A stretch of 32,223 nt of DNA from Pedosphaera sp. (GTDB lineage: Bacteria > Verrucomicrobiota > Verrucomicrobiia > Limisphaerales > UBA1096), in assembly GCA_022451065.1 (NCBI GenBank), contig JAKUOU010000041.1, forward strand, positions 1 to 32,223, in the 5' to 3' direction. The position numbers and the translations under genes were made by a program. Below, in pieces: positions 1 to 9,600 of this stretch. Below the pieces are notes generated by a model, which saw only the letters and a list, made by a program, of their open reading frames with translations, did no database searches and was not told the origin of the DNA. Every line of letters begins with the position of its first letter. The stretch's first letter is position 1.

Positions 1-2491
1 CCAATCCAGCCGCATCGTCCGGATGGATTTCCAGATAGTCCGTTGAACTGTATTCGTTCAATGGAGTTCGGCGGGTCTGTGTGCCGGCGTTGTAATGAAA
101 CAAATGACGGCCTGTGATCATGATAAATGGATAGTCGTTGGAAGTTTTTTCGTTTGGCTCCTCAAACCCCGGCGCGGCGAAGTGGCCAAGGCCCCGATTG
201 AAAACGGTGTCGTGCATGACCATCGTGCCCGGATGATCCGGACTCGGCGCTGGCCATTGAATTGCTTCTGGAGACTCTAATCGTTCATAGTTAATCCCCG
301 CAAAATTAGGAGTCAGTGCGGCCATTTCATCCCATATATCTGACACGTTTCGAGACGAAACAATGGGGCGCCCCATCGCCTCCGCCAACTCAGCGACAAT
401 AAGCCAATCCTCCTTGGCTTGACCGGGCGGCTCAAGCGCCTTGCGGATTCGCTGGATACGGCGTTCGCCGTTGGTATAGGTGCCATTTGATTCTAAAAAT
501 GTCGCAGCCGGCAGGATGACATGTGCGAGCTTGGCGGATTCAGTCATGAAGATATCCTGCACTATGAGCAGTTCAAGCTGACCCAAGGCATCCTGCACGA
601 ACTGGTTGTTGGGATCGGTATGGGCAATGTCGGAGCCGATCATGTACATGCTACGCACATTCCTTTCCTTGATAGCGTGGAGCATTTTTGGATATGTCAT
701 GCCCTCTTTAGTAGGCACCTTTACCCCCCAAGCGGCGGAGACTTTTTCCTGTTGCTCAACATCATCGGCAGATTGATAGTTGGTATAAACATTCGGCAAC
801 GCGCCCATGTCACAGGAACCCTGCACGTTGTTTTGGCCACGGAGCGGGTTGATTCCTGTGCCGGATCGACCGACATTACCGGTTAGCAGAGCCAAACTGG
901 CCAGAGCCATCACACCCTCGCTGCCGTGACTGTGCTCCGTCATACCCAGCCCGTGGACACTCATAGCGGCATCCACCGAAGCATAAAGTTTGGCCGCAGC
1001 TTCCAATGTCTCGACAGGAATCGTTGTCAACTCAGAGCAACGTTCGGGCGTCATCTCCGCGATCATTTCCTTGTATGGCTCAAGATTCTCTGTACGAGTT
1101 TCCATCCATTCCGAAGACGCCTCCAAGCCATCGCGAAGGATTATGTGCGCCATGCCCTGGAACAGGGCAACATTGGTGCCTGGACGTAGTTGCAGGTGGA
1201 TGTCTGCCATTTGCGCAAACTCCGTGCTGATTGGGTCAGCGACGATCAGTTTCATGCCACGTTTACGGGCTCGCATAATGCGAGAGCCGGTAACCGGGTG
1301 GCCATATATCGGGTTGCAACCGGAGGCCAGCAACAGGTCGGTGACATCAATATCCCCCAGGCTATTGGTACCAGCACCGGCACCGAATACCTTCATCATC
1401 CCTTTCACAGTTGCCGAGTGACAAACGCGGGCACAATTATCGACATTGTTGGTACCGACAACTGCCCGCATCAGCTTTGAACCGAGATAATTTAACTCGT
1501 TGGTCGAGCGCGAGGACGTAATTATGCCCAGGGCATCCGGACCTGACTCTTTAAGAATCTGTTTCCAGCGCTCGGTGATGAACTCGTAAACTTCCTCCCA
1601 CGAGGCTTCGCGGAATTCGGCGTCGATCGACTCGCGAATTAGCGGTGTAGTAAGGCGTTCCTTATGGTTGACGTAGGCCGAGGCGAACCGGCCCTTTACA
1701 CAGGAGTGCCCGTTATTCACAGGCGAGTCGGTGGCCGGCTTCATCGTGACCAACTGGTTCCCCTTGATACCGGCATCGAACTGACACCCTACGCCGCAAA
1801 ATCCGCAGGTGGTTCTCACCCATTTGTCGGGATTTCCCGCGGTGCGCAGTTGCTTTTCTTCCAACGCGCCAACCGGACATTCATTCACACAGGCGCCGCA
1901 GCTCACGCAATCAGATTCTTTAAAAGATTCATCGGCGCCAGCAATGATTCGGCTATCAAAACCGCGTCCATCAATTGACAGCGCATGCGTCACCTGCAAA
2001 TCGTCACAGGCCCGGATGCAGCGCGAACAGACGATGCACTTGCTCGGGTCAAAAAAGAAAAACGGATTGGATGAGTCGATCCCACGCTTGACGTTTGACG
2101 GCTCATTGTCGTAGCGCACTTCACGTAAACCAACCTCAGCGGCCACATCCTGCAGCTCGCAATTGCCATTGGCTGAACAGGTCAAACAATCCAGTGGGTG
2201 CTCGCTCACATAAAGTTCAACAATCCCTCGGCGAAGCTTCCACAATTGATCGGTGCGAGTGCTCACTACCATGCCATCTGTCGCAGGAGTGGTGCAGGAC
2301 GCGGCCGTCCCCTGGCGTCCTTCGATCTGCACCACACACATCCGGCACGAGCCAAAGCCCTTAAGTTCCGGTGAATCGCACAGTGATGGAATTGACAGGT
2401 CAGCGTCCCGTGCCACTTGCATGATCGTTTGTCCAGCCTCGGCCTCGATCGTTTTGCCGTCGATCGTCAAGCTGATGGAATCTTCGCTCAT
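1..2491 (-). CDS. fdsA: NAD-dependent formate dehydrogenase, alpha (molybdopterin) subunit, 3' end cut by window
   Basis: The reading frame is open from the ATG at 2491 to the window edge (830 codons, no stop), so the C-terminus is missing. FdsA oxidises formate to CO2 at a molybdenum bis-PGD centre and passes electrons along Fe-S clusters to the NADH-forming partner. Visible in order: a NuoG-like N-terminus with 2Fe-2S cysteines 38/49/52/66; a His-Cys cluster (H98, C102, C105, C111); two ferredoxin clusters (C152/155/158/162 and C195/198/201/205); the molybdopterin-domain 4Fe-4S (C229, C232, C236, C264). The catalytic position reads RVCHSATV, so residue 357 is cysteine rather than selenocysteine, followed by the expected His358. 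The start overlaps the fdsB stop by four bases (ATGA), implying coupled translation. The architecture matches cytosolic FdsA; related NAD-linked molybdoenzymes are a weaker alternative. Confidence 0.93.
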   Translation of the reverse strand, partial: MSEDSISLTIDGKTIEAEAGQTIMQVARDADLSIPSLCDSPELKGFGSCRMCVVQIEGRQGTAASCTTPATDGMVVSTRTDQLWKLRRGIVELYVSEHPLDCLTCSANGNCELQDVAAEVGLREVRYDNEPSNVKRGIDSSNPFFFFDPSKCIVCSRCIRACDDLQVTHALSIDGRGFDSRIIAGADESFKESDCVSCGACVNECPVGALEEKQLRTAGNPDKWVRTTCGFCGVGCQFDAGIKGNQLVTMKPATDSPVNNGHSCVKGRFASAYVNHKERLTTPLIRESIDAEFREASWEEVYEFITERWKQILKESGPDALGIITSSRSTNELNYLGSKLMRAVVGTNNVDNCARVCHSATVKGMMKVFGAGAGTNSLGDIDVTDLLLASGCNPIYGHPVTGSRIMRARKRGMKLIVADPISTEFAQMADIHLQLRPGTNVALFQGMAHIILRDGLEASSEWMETRTENLEPYKEMIAEMTPERCSELTTIPVETLEAAAKLYASVDAAMSVHGLGMTEHSHGSEGVMALASLALLTGNVGRSGTGINPLRGQNNVQGSCDMGALPNVYTNYQSADDVEQQEKVSAAWGVKVPTKEGMTYPKMLHAIKERNVRSMYMIGSDIAHTDPNNQFVQDALGQLELLIVQDIFMTESAKLAHVILPAATFLESNGTYTNGERRIQRIRKALEPPGQAKEDWLIVAELAEAMGRPIVSSRNVSDIWDEMAALTPNFAGINYERLESPEAIQWPAPSPDHPGTMVMHDTVFNRGLGHFAAPGFEEPNEKTSNDYPFIMITGRHLFHYNAGTQTRRTPLNEYSSTDYLEIHPDDAAGL

Positions 2492-4455
2492 GTCGCTGAA
2501 TTCTGAATTTTACTCGATTTCACGGGCATGTCCACCCTTTTAGAAAACGCCTCCGGCCATTTTTGCATCGTTGAGCGAACTGGATTCATCGCCAGTCCTC
2601 CCAAGGCGCAAAGTGAGGTGTTAGTCATTACTTCGTCTAAATCAGTCAACAGGTCGCGATCTCCACCAGACTCTTCACCGGTGCCAACGCGATCTAAAAT
2701 CTCAAGCGCCCGTCGCGTGCCAATGCGGCAAGGCGTACACTTGCCGCAACTCTCCGCCGCGAAAAAATCCATCCAATGGATCACCTCTTCGCGTGGCGAA
2801 AAATCCTCCCCGTAACACACAAATCCACCGTGGCCCAGCAAACCACCAGCTTCGGTTAACCCTTCAAAGGACAATTCTACATCGTCCAATTCCTTGGTGC
2901 GGAATACGCTACCGAGCGGCCCACCGACCTGAATCGCAGTAACCCCATCAACGCCGGAGTACTCGCGCATCATCTCCCCGACCGTAACGCCAAACGGTAT
3001 TTCGACACAAATAGGCTTAGGTACTCTGCCTACAATTTGTGCCACGACCGTGCCTCGGCTCTTTTCCGTTCCTAGGGCCGCGACAGCCTCGGCACCCTCC
3101 CGAAGAATCGCCGCCGCCATAGCCAAAGTCAGCACGTTGTTCACAATCGTCGGTTTCCCGAAAAGCCCTTCCTGTGCAGGGAACGGCGGGCGAGCTCGCA
3201 CCTCGCCGCGTCGGCCCTCGAGGCTCTCAAGCAGCGCTGTCTCCTCGCCACAGACATAGGCGCCCGCTCCGATGTTGATCTCCATGTCGTACCGGTCGCC
3301 GAACAGCCCAGCAGCGCGCGCATCATCGATCGCCTGTTGCAGTATCGCCCGCGCTTCAGGATATTCACTTCTCAAATAAACATGCCCATAGGTCGCTCCG
3401 ATCGCCTCCGCGGCGATGAGCATTCCCTCAATCAGCGAGTGCGGATCACCCTCGATCAACATACGATCAATGAACGTCCCCGCGTCCCCTTCGTCGGCAT
3501 TCGCCACAACATATTTGACCGGCGACGTTTCCTTGGCCGCCGCACGCCACTTGAAGCCGGCCGGAAAACCTGCGCCCCCGCGTCCACGCAAACCGGCTTT
3601 TTCAACCGCGTCCAAAATTCCTGCCGAGCCCAGCTCGCGTGCCTTGGCCAACCCAACGTAAGCCCCGAGCCGCTGCATCCCATCCAAATCATTCGGATGA
3701 CATTCACCCAAGCGACCCATCGTGTATCGCGTTTGGGATTTCATCAAATCTAGCTCCGCCACTGGTCCAAGATACTTATTGTGATTGGCCAAGTCGCCGG
3801 AAGCCACCGCTGCGGAAATGGATCCTGATTCGTCCTCGTTCACAGGACCAAATGCCACTCGTTGCCCACCGGCATCGATCTCAACCATCGGCTCGAGATG
3901 GAACAATCCCCGACTCCCCGTCCGAACCAAAGAATCACTCTCGCCGATCGATTCAGCTAAACGCTTGGCCAAAGGCTCACTGCCCAACTCCCGACTCGCC
4001 GTATCCATGCTGACGAAAAACGTGGTACCATCCTCGACTCCAGTCTTGGCCAAGGGCTCATTGACCGACTCGCCCTCGACTTTGATCGGGCCACAGGCAC
4101 AACGCCCCGTACAGTGAATCATATCCACCTTGGCACCACCGGCCTTCAAGTCATCAAACATGCCAGCCGCACCGCGCGAGCGACAAGCTTCACCCATGCA
4201 CACTTTGACACTTGAGGGATCTTTTGTGAGATCAGAGTAGTACCCGATCACGCCCCGCACTTTGGCGGCGGTGGTATTGTGCTCTTCAGCGATCTCCCTG
4301 ACACGATCGGCACCCGGCATGCCGTTGGCGGGAATCTCTTTGCGTAATGCCTCAAGCAACTCGTGCCCGGGGCGAGCAGGGTCCCACGAAAGTGTGCCCT
4401 GTAAACCGACTGGATCACCAGCTGCTTTGGGCTCTATTCCATTACCGGATTTCAT
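2488..4455 (-). CDS. fdsB: Formate dehydrogenase beta subunit, NuoE-NuoF fusion (diaphorase)
   Basis: This 655-residue protein takes electrons from FdsA and reduces NAD+. Residues about 30-150 form a thioredoxin-like NuoE domain with a 2Fe-2S ligand set C86-x4-C91 and C115-x3-C119. A NuoF-like part follows: the FMN/NADH glycine loop GRGGAGFP at 291-298, ANADEGDAGTF at 318-328, CGEETALLESLEGRRG near 402-417, and the 4Fe-4S motif ESCGKCTPCR with C570, C573, C576 and distal C616. No separate fdsG/nuoE gene lies upstream, so the fused domain probably replaces it. It precedes fdsA with an ATGA overlap. HoxF of NAD-reducing hydrogenases has a similar layout, but the fdsA partner identifies this as formate dehydrogenase. 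The ATG at 4455 lacks an obvious Shine-Dalgarno sequence. Confidence 0.93.
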   Translation of the reverse strand: MKSGNGIEPKAAGDPVGLQGTLSWDPARPGHELLEALRKEIPANGMPGADRVREIAEEHNTTAAKVRGVIGYYSDLTKDPSSVKVCMGEACRSRGAAGMFDDLKAGGAKVDMIHCTGRCACGPIKVEGESVNEPLAKTGVEDGTTFFVSMDTASRELGSEPLAKRLAESIGESDSLVRTGSRGLFHLEPMVEIDAGGQRVAFGPVNEDESGSISAAVASGDLANHNKYLGPVAELDLMKSQTRYTMGRLGECHPNDLDGMQRLGAYVGLAKARELGSAGILDAVEKAGLRGRGGAGFPAGFKWRAAAKETSPVKYVVANADEGDAGTFIDRMLIEGDPHSLIEGMLIAAEAIGATYGHVYLRSEYPEARAILQQAIDDARAAGLFGDRYDMEINIGAGAYVCGEETALLESLEGRRGEVRARPPFPAQEGLFGKPTIVNNVLTLAMAAAILREGAEAVAALGTEKSRGTVVAQIVGRVPKPICVEIPFGVTVGEMMREYSGVDGVTAIQVGGPLGSVFRTKELDDVELSFEGLTEAGGLLGHGGFVCYGEDFSPREEVIHWMDFFAAESCGKCTPCRIGTRRALEILDRVGTGEESGGDRDLLTDLDEVMTNTSLCALGGLAMNPVRSTMQKWPEAFSKRVDMPVKSSKIQNSAT

Positions 4456-4624
4456 TCGATTAATTCAATGAACATCAAAAAAGGTATTCACTGAAGGGGA
4501 GGAATTCTGGAGCAATAAAAGGCTCAGGTCGAGCTAGGATTCGGAGGACTAAACCTTCAAGTTTTGCAGCCGATCCGGTGCTTTAACCCCTTAAGGCCGG
4601 GTTAGCCAGAAGCGTGGACTACAT

Positions 4625-4663
4625 CAACCATGAGGGTGTCAAAAAAAAGCTGTCTCATGGTTG
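4625..4663 (-). terminator. Inverted repeat downstream of the esterase gene, possible terminator
   Basis: A perfect 10-bp inverted repeat (CAACCATGAG at 4625-4634, CTCATGGTTG at 4654-4663) lies 8 bases past the stop of the minus-strand esterase gene. The 19-base loop contains an uninterrupted run of eight T on the minus strand. A normal U-tract after the hairpin is missing, so its function as an intrinsic terminator is uncertain. The rest of the 4456-4671 spacer shows no gene that I can support. Confidence 0.35.
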
Positions 4664-4671
4664 CGCTCAGT

Positions 4672-5877
4672 CTATTGCATTTGGGCCTGTGCGTCGGCGA
4701 AGGCCTTGCCGATTTGGCCGAGCACCTTAGAGGAACCCAGGTAGTGGTAGGCAGCGTTGGAGATACCGGTCTCCAGGATGCGTATTTCCTCCTCAGTGAA
4801 AAGGTCGGCCTTGTAGGTTTCCACAAATTTACTTCTCTCCTCAGCGCTTAGGGTCTTGTCATTGCCTAGGCTCCGGCGCTTGGCGTTCACCTTGCCCATC
4901 CGCGATGAAAGCCCGGAGAGCTGGTGGTCCCAGTAGTTTTCGGTGAACACGGCCGTGACGTTGCCCTTGAACTCAGAGAGCTTCGCCGGGGCAGCCATGG
5001 CCTTACGGAATTCGCTGTGAATGCCCGCATACCGTTTCTGGTCCGGCCCATACTTTTCAACCGGGCCGCCTACGCCCATGACACCTATGACGAACGGCAG
5101 TTTTGGCGCGGAGAGACCCTTGCGCACATCCCGGATGAAGTGGACCAGCACCTCACTGTACTGGGCGTAGCCGCCGGACTGTGCACGGTTCGGGTAGGTG
5201 CCGCGGTCCACCATGTCGTTCCAGCCCTGAAACCAGACGAAACCGGCCAGCTCATAGCCTGCCTTGGCGTCGTAGGCCGGGTAGACGCGCTTGATATTGC
5301 CCAGCACCTTTTTGATATGCTCCATCATCAGGCGATAATATTGTCCGGTCATCTTGGCGCGGCCAGCCCTAGCCTGGGCAATGTCCTTGCCCTGTTTCTT
5401 GAGGTTCTCCAACTGTTGGGCATTGAACTCGTAGGGACCGGCACTGGGTGGACGAAAATCCGTGTTCAGCGACTTGCCGCCCCAGGCAGTCTTGATGATC
5501 AGGATAGGCTCATCCACGTGCTGTTTCATGTAAATGCCGAAGGTCAACTCCGGCCCGATCTTCGGGCCACGCCCCGAGGCACCGTACCCCGCGGTCAATC
5601 GACCGTGCCGTTCGCTCCCCGGCGGCGCCGTATCGACAGACGAAATCCACACATTTTCGCAGACCTTGGGCGTGCCATCTGCGTTGCGGATCGCTTTGAG
5701 GATTGGCGCGGTTTTTGGGTCCATGCCGATGTGGTCGAACGTCCGTACTTGGGCATGGCCCTGCATGTTCGATTGGCCAACAAGGAGGTAGACCTTAAGC
5801 GGCCCGCCGGCCGCCTGCATGGCCGTGCCGCAAATTGCAAGTCCGCCTACCACCGAAAGAAGGATTTGTCTTTTCAT
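4672..5877 (-). CDS. Secreted sialate O-acetylesterase-like SGNH hydrolase (SASA domain)
   Basis: 401 residues with an N-terminal signal peptide (MKRQ followed by a hydrophobic stretch and an AMQAAGG cleavage region). The SGNH block I motif LLVGQSNMQG places the nucleophile at Ser36. Near the C-terminus, AAYHYLGS puts the likely catalytic histidine at His378. The SASA family removes acetyl groups from sialic acids or other acetylated carbohydrates outside the cytoplasm, and such genes are abundant in Planctomycetota and Verrucomicrobiota. It lies 45 bases after the AT-rich gene 5923-6513 on the same strand, so they may share a transcript. The exact substrate cannot be told from sequence; polysaccharide deacetylation is the inferred role. 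Confidence 0.85.
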   Translation of the reverse strand: MKRQILLSVVGGLAICGTAMQAAGGPLKVYLLVGQSNMQGHAQVRTFDHIGMDPKTAPILKAIRNADGTPKVCENVWISSVDTAPPGSERHGRLTAGYGASGRGPKIGPELTFGIYMKQHVDEPILIIKTAWGGKSLNTDFRPPSAGPYEFNAQQLENLKKQGKDIAQARAGRAKMTGQYYRLMMEHIKKVLGNIKRVYPAYDAKAGYELAGFVWFQGWNDMVDRGTYPNRAQSGGYAQYSEVLVHFIRDVRKGLSAPKLPFVIGVMGVGGPVEKYGPDQKRYAGIHSEFRKAMAAPAKLSEFKGNVTAVFTENYWDHQLSGLSSRMGKVNAKRRSLGNDKTLSAEERSKFVETYKADLFTEEEIRILETGISNAAYHYLGSSKVLGQIGKAFADAQAQMQ

Positions 5878-5922
5878 CGTGTCTTATTCAATTGTTGTGA
5901 GTAGGAGGTGTTTCATTCAAAA

Positions 5923-6513
5923 TTATTCTTCTTCAATTTTCACCCTAAAAAATGAGGCACCTTTTAATTCTGCACCTAGCTTAATACTCAATCCTTTAGG
6001 CCATTGATATTCTTTTGGCAGCGGCGACGATAACTTAACTCTACTCCAATTCTTTAAATATTTTGACTGCTCTATTATCAGTTTTGGAACTTGAAAAAAT
6101 GGGACATAATCTAATGTGTCAAAATTCAACAGATTTGTTTCAGGATCAAAAACTCCTATGATCTCGACCAAGTAACCAATCAGACCTGCTTCAACTTCAT
6201 ACTCATCCAATTCCGTATAATTCCCCATAAATATCATGTCAGTCTGACGCCATGTCATGTCACCCTTTTCCTCAAATCGAATTGTATGCGGCATACTACT
6301 TCCACCCCGCATTGGAAATATCTTAATAGATTCATACCTTGTTTTTTCCCATCTAAATGGCTCGTGAAAGTTAACAGAGATTTTGACCTTACCATCTTCA
6401 ATAGAGATGCTGATTTCAGGAGTTGAATCATCTTCGTTCGATTGAGCCAATAAAATTACAGGCGATTTAATTGCTAAAATTAGCCCGATCTGTAACAGAA
6501 GTTTTGGTTTCAA
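5923..6513 (-). CDS. Secreted protein of unknown function, AT-rich
   Basis: I do not recognise a family. The 196-residue product begins with a basic tip and a hydrophobic stretch (MKPKLLLQIGLILAIK through about residue 23), consistent with a signal peptide, followed by an acidic region and a beta-rich body. The C-terminal 45 residues contain YLKNWSRV and, about 30 residues on, FFRV. This resembles DLANWFPV and FFQL near the N-terminus of the neighbouring 6639-9896 protein. The gene is visibly AT-rich against GC-rich neighbours and holds no TGGCCA copy, which suggests recent acquisition or unusual history. It ends 45 bases before the esterase start on the same strand. Confidence 0.6.
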   Translation of the reverse strand: MKPKLLLQIGLILAIKSPVILLAQSNEDDSTPEISISIEDGKVKISVNFHEPFRWEKTRYESIKIFPMRGGSSMPHTIRFEEKGDMTWRQTDMIFMGNYTELDEYEVEAGLIGYLVEIIGVFDPETNLLNFDTLDYVPFFQVPKLIIEQSKYLKNWSRVKLSSPLPKEYQWPKGLSIKLGAELKGASFFRVKIEEE

Positions 6514-6559
6514 ATTTTAATATAGATTTATTTTCGGACTTACTTCACGAAAAACAGAC

Positions 6560-6593
6560 CAAAAATGAAAGCACCCGGAAAGCTTCGAGGTGC
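6560..6593 (-). terminator. Putative intrinsic terminator after the dikinase-like gene
   Basis: An imperfect hairpin has outer arms GCACC (6571-6575) and GGTGC (6589-6593) plus a short inner GAA/TTC pairing. On the minus strand it is followed by TTTCATTTTT. It lies about 45 bases past the stop at 6639 and before the next gene start at 6513, as expected for the end of the long minus-strand transcript. The stem is modest, so confidence is moderate. Confidence 0.45.
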
Positions 6594-6638
6594 ACTAAAC
6601 AACAAGAGCATGGTAATTACATTTGCCTTCTTCAAAAA

Positions 6639-9600
6639 TTAAAACACACGAGCCTCGCCGTCGAAACCAATAATCATGGCATTGGCCGAACGCCACCGTT
6701 CGATAAAAAGATAAATCTGCTTCACATCGGCTTCCTCCATCTCTGCCAGCAATTCTTCGGAGATGCCTTCCTCCATCGATGGTTCAAAGATGAACTCCTC
6801 CCAAAAGTTGTGATGCCCCGGAGCGTAGGTCTGCGAGAACCAGCCCTTGAGGACCAGGGGGTCATCGAGCAGGCCGGTGATGGTGGTCTGCTTCCACGCC
6901 TTGAGCGGGGCGGTGTAACCGGCGGTCGGTCCGGTGGGGTGAGGTGGCCAAAAGAATTCTATTTCGATTTTTTTTCCATCCTTTCCCTCTAATAGACGAT
7001 CCTGGGGTAAATCGTCGGGGCTGATTGTCTCGTTCGGATCAAAGGCTGACAACTGGATCTCCTCGGTTTTGACCGACTTGTAGGTTGGCTTGCCCGTTTG
7101 CCAGTCGATGGACAGATTTTTCAAGGGTTTTGAATAGTTTGCCTCCAGATAAACCGGAAGCTCACCAAGGAACACGGCCGGCGAATTCCTGTCGGGCAGC
7201 CAACGTGGGATGGCGACCGACATCTTGTACCTTGTGGTTTTTCCGTCGCGACTTTCCTGCCATTGATCCACCAGCACAGTTTCGTTGCCGCGCTTTCCAG
7301 TGCTGAAACGATGCTTGGGCCAGCCAGCGATGCCATCCTCCACCACCAGCGTCTCCCCATCGACCACCCGTGTCCAATCGGCCGCATTTATGAGTGAACT
7401 CTTTTGGCCGGTGGTCTCCAACACACGGCTGGCCGCGTCGATGTTCCAGATGGATTTTAGCCGGTGATAGGCGAACACCCCGCCACCACCCGTCTCGCCC
7501 TGAAACAAACGCAAAGTCGCCCGTCCGCCGGCAAGTATCGGTGTTGGATCAGTCAACTCCTTCGGCTGCGGCAACTCGCGGACCTGCTTCACCACGATCC
7601 AGTCTGGGTCCACCTTCTTGTACTCAAAATCGAGCGTGTATTTCTTGCGATCAATAGCGTAGCGCGAGAACCCGGGTGCGATTTTTTCGAACAACTTGTG
7701 CAGCGTCTCATAGGCGCTCTTCCAATCCATCACATGGTCGCGGCCAACCTGCAACAAGCTCGATCTTTTGTTAAAATTGAGCGTTCTACCAGTCGATCCG
7801 GATGACGACTTGTAGAAAGAGATGTTCACCTCCTCTGGTACAGCAGCAGAATCTGGGTTGGCCACACTTGTCGCACCCACCTGCGTCGACAAATCGGTAC
7901 GCATGTTGAACGAGCCAGCCGAGTAGGAGTTATAGTCGCCGACGGCCACCCCGTTGGCCAACTCGATCTCGTCCGGAAATGAGTGATGCACAAGGATCGC
8001 CATACCGACATCATCCTCGTCCACGCCGAAACGCCGCCGCTCAAGGTAGGCGTTGTGGTTGTAAAAACTGGCATACACACGCTTGATCGCCCGGAACACA
8101 CCGCGCTCTCCTGACTTTGAACTGTCGCAGCCACACGGGCCGTCGGTGTCGTCGTCGAGGTCATCGAGCAAACAGCCGCTGTAGCTGTCATAAAGTCCCG
8201 CGCCGGTGAAATGGCGACTATCCTCGATATTGGTCGAACTGCGGAAACGAATCTTCTTGGCCCGATCGAATGGCGATAGAGCAGCAATGATTGCCTGCCG
8301 CTGGCTCTCGACAAATTCACCGTCACGAATCAAATCACGAACTGTTTTCAGGGCATCAGCCAAGTCGGATTGCAAGCCGGACTGATGTGCCTTGGCCAAG
8401 CGCGCATCAATCTCCTGGATCATCGACTTGTCGTTGGCCAATCGCTGCTCCATGAACTCATCCCAAAGATCAAACGTGATTGCAATGGCCGGATCGGGCG
8501 AGTTTTTGGGAATCAACTTTCTCAACAAACTAAACTTGGCCGCCTTGCCACCAACCAATTCGCTGTCGTTTGGCTTGATCTGATTCATTGCAAGCGTGTA
8601 TGTGTCGGCCTTATCCTTGGACTCAAATTCCAGCTCTGGCGGCGCCTTGTAGTCGGCGACCGCTTGACGAAATGACTCCGGCAAATCGTCCTCAAGGGCC
8701 ACCAGTGTCGCCGAACCAGACTCCGAGCTGTTGATCCCCCAGCCGGCCGAGGTTCGCAACATCACCTCGCGACCAGCAAGGCTGAGAAGTTGCTCGCGCG
8801 TGGCTGCGGTGCCCTCATAGTAGAATGGTATCCCGAAGTTTTTAGCCAAGATCGCCACGTGTGAATTGGGCGTCGAAGGATTCATTGCCACGATACCTGC
8901 GACCCTCGGAATCTCTGCGGGCACATGGTCGGTGAGTAGGATGTCATCGCTGGTCAGATCACCATTGCGAAATGCCTCGGTAATCTTCTCGCCCTTGATA
9001 AACACCAACTGGCCCATCGCCCACCCGATCGAGTAAATAGCATCCGAGCCGGTTTCCCAGCGCTGCGCTGACACAACCGGAACATTGCGTTGCGCGAGAT
9101 ACTCCGCCACCACGCCGCTGCCGTCCGCCTGCTCGTACGTCGGCATGTAGAGTCCCGTCAACTCCCCCGGTTTTTCAATCGCGCCATCCACCAAATACCA
9201 AAAAAAACTGACCATCGCCGCCGGCAACCTGTCCTGACCCACCAACTGAATCGCATACTCGCTGTTTTTCTCAGAGAACAAAACAGCGCCTATCACCGCG
9301 CGGCGGTCGGCGTGATAGAGTGTTGCACCATCGAACTCCATGTGCGTCATGTCGTCGAACTCCGGCACGTGATCGGTGCCGAAGTCGTAGTGAAATTTTA
9401 GCTTGTTGCCGTCCTGAAAATAAACCGTGGCTAAGTCATCCATCAGCACGGTGAACTTCACCCATTGCGTCTCCTTGGGCACCTTCGTGCCGGGCGGCAC
9501 CCATGCACCGCCATCGGCCGCCTTGAACTCAACGAGGAACTTGTCGCTTGGCAGGCTGATTTTGGTTTTCCAGTTGGCCGATGCGCTGAACGTGGGTGGC

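Noticed and set aside
1421-1423. Possible selenocysteine site in formate dehydrogenase
   Set aside because: The catalytic codon is TGT (Cys357), not TGA.
4510-4600. tRNA-like wording on the minus strand (GGCTGCAAAAC, then CCGAATCCTAGCTCGACC)
   Set aside because: It recalls an anticodon arm and the 3' part of a tRNA, but the anticodon, T and acceptor stems do not pair. At most it is a decayed tRNA; I cannot support a gene.
4584-4604. Second hairpin (TAACCC / GGGTTA) in the 4456-4671 spacer
   Set aside because: Only 6 bp with a 9-base loop and no T-tract after it; likely chance.
4924-5904. 326-residue plus-strand open frame opposite the esterase
   Set aside because: It is antisense to a clear SASA esterase with motifs and a signal peptide; the plus-strand translation has no recognisable domain.
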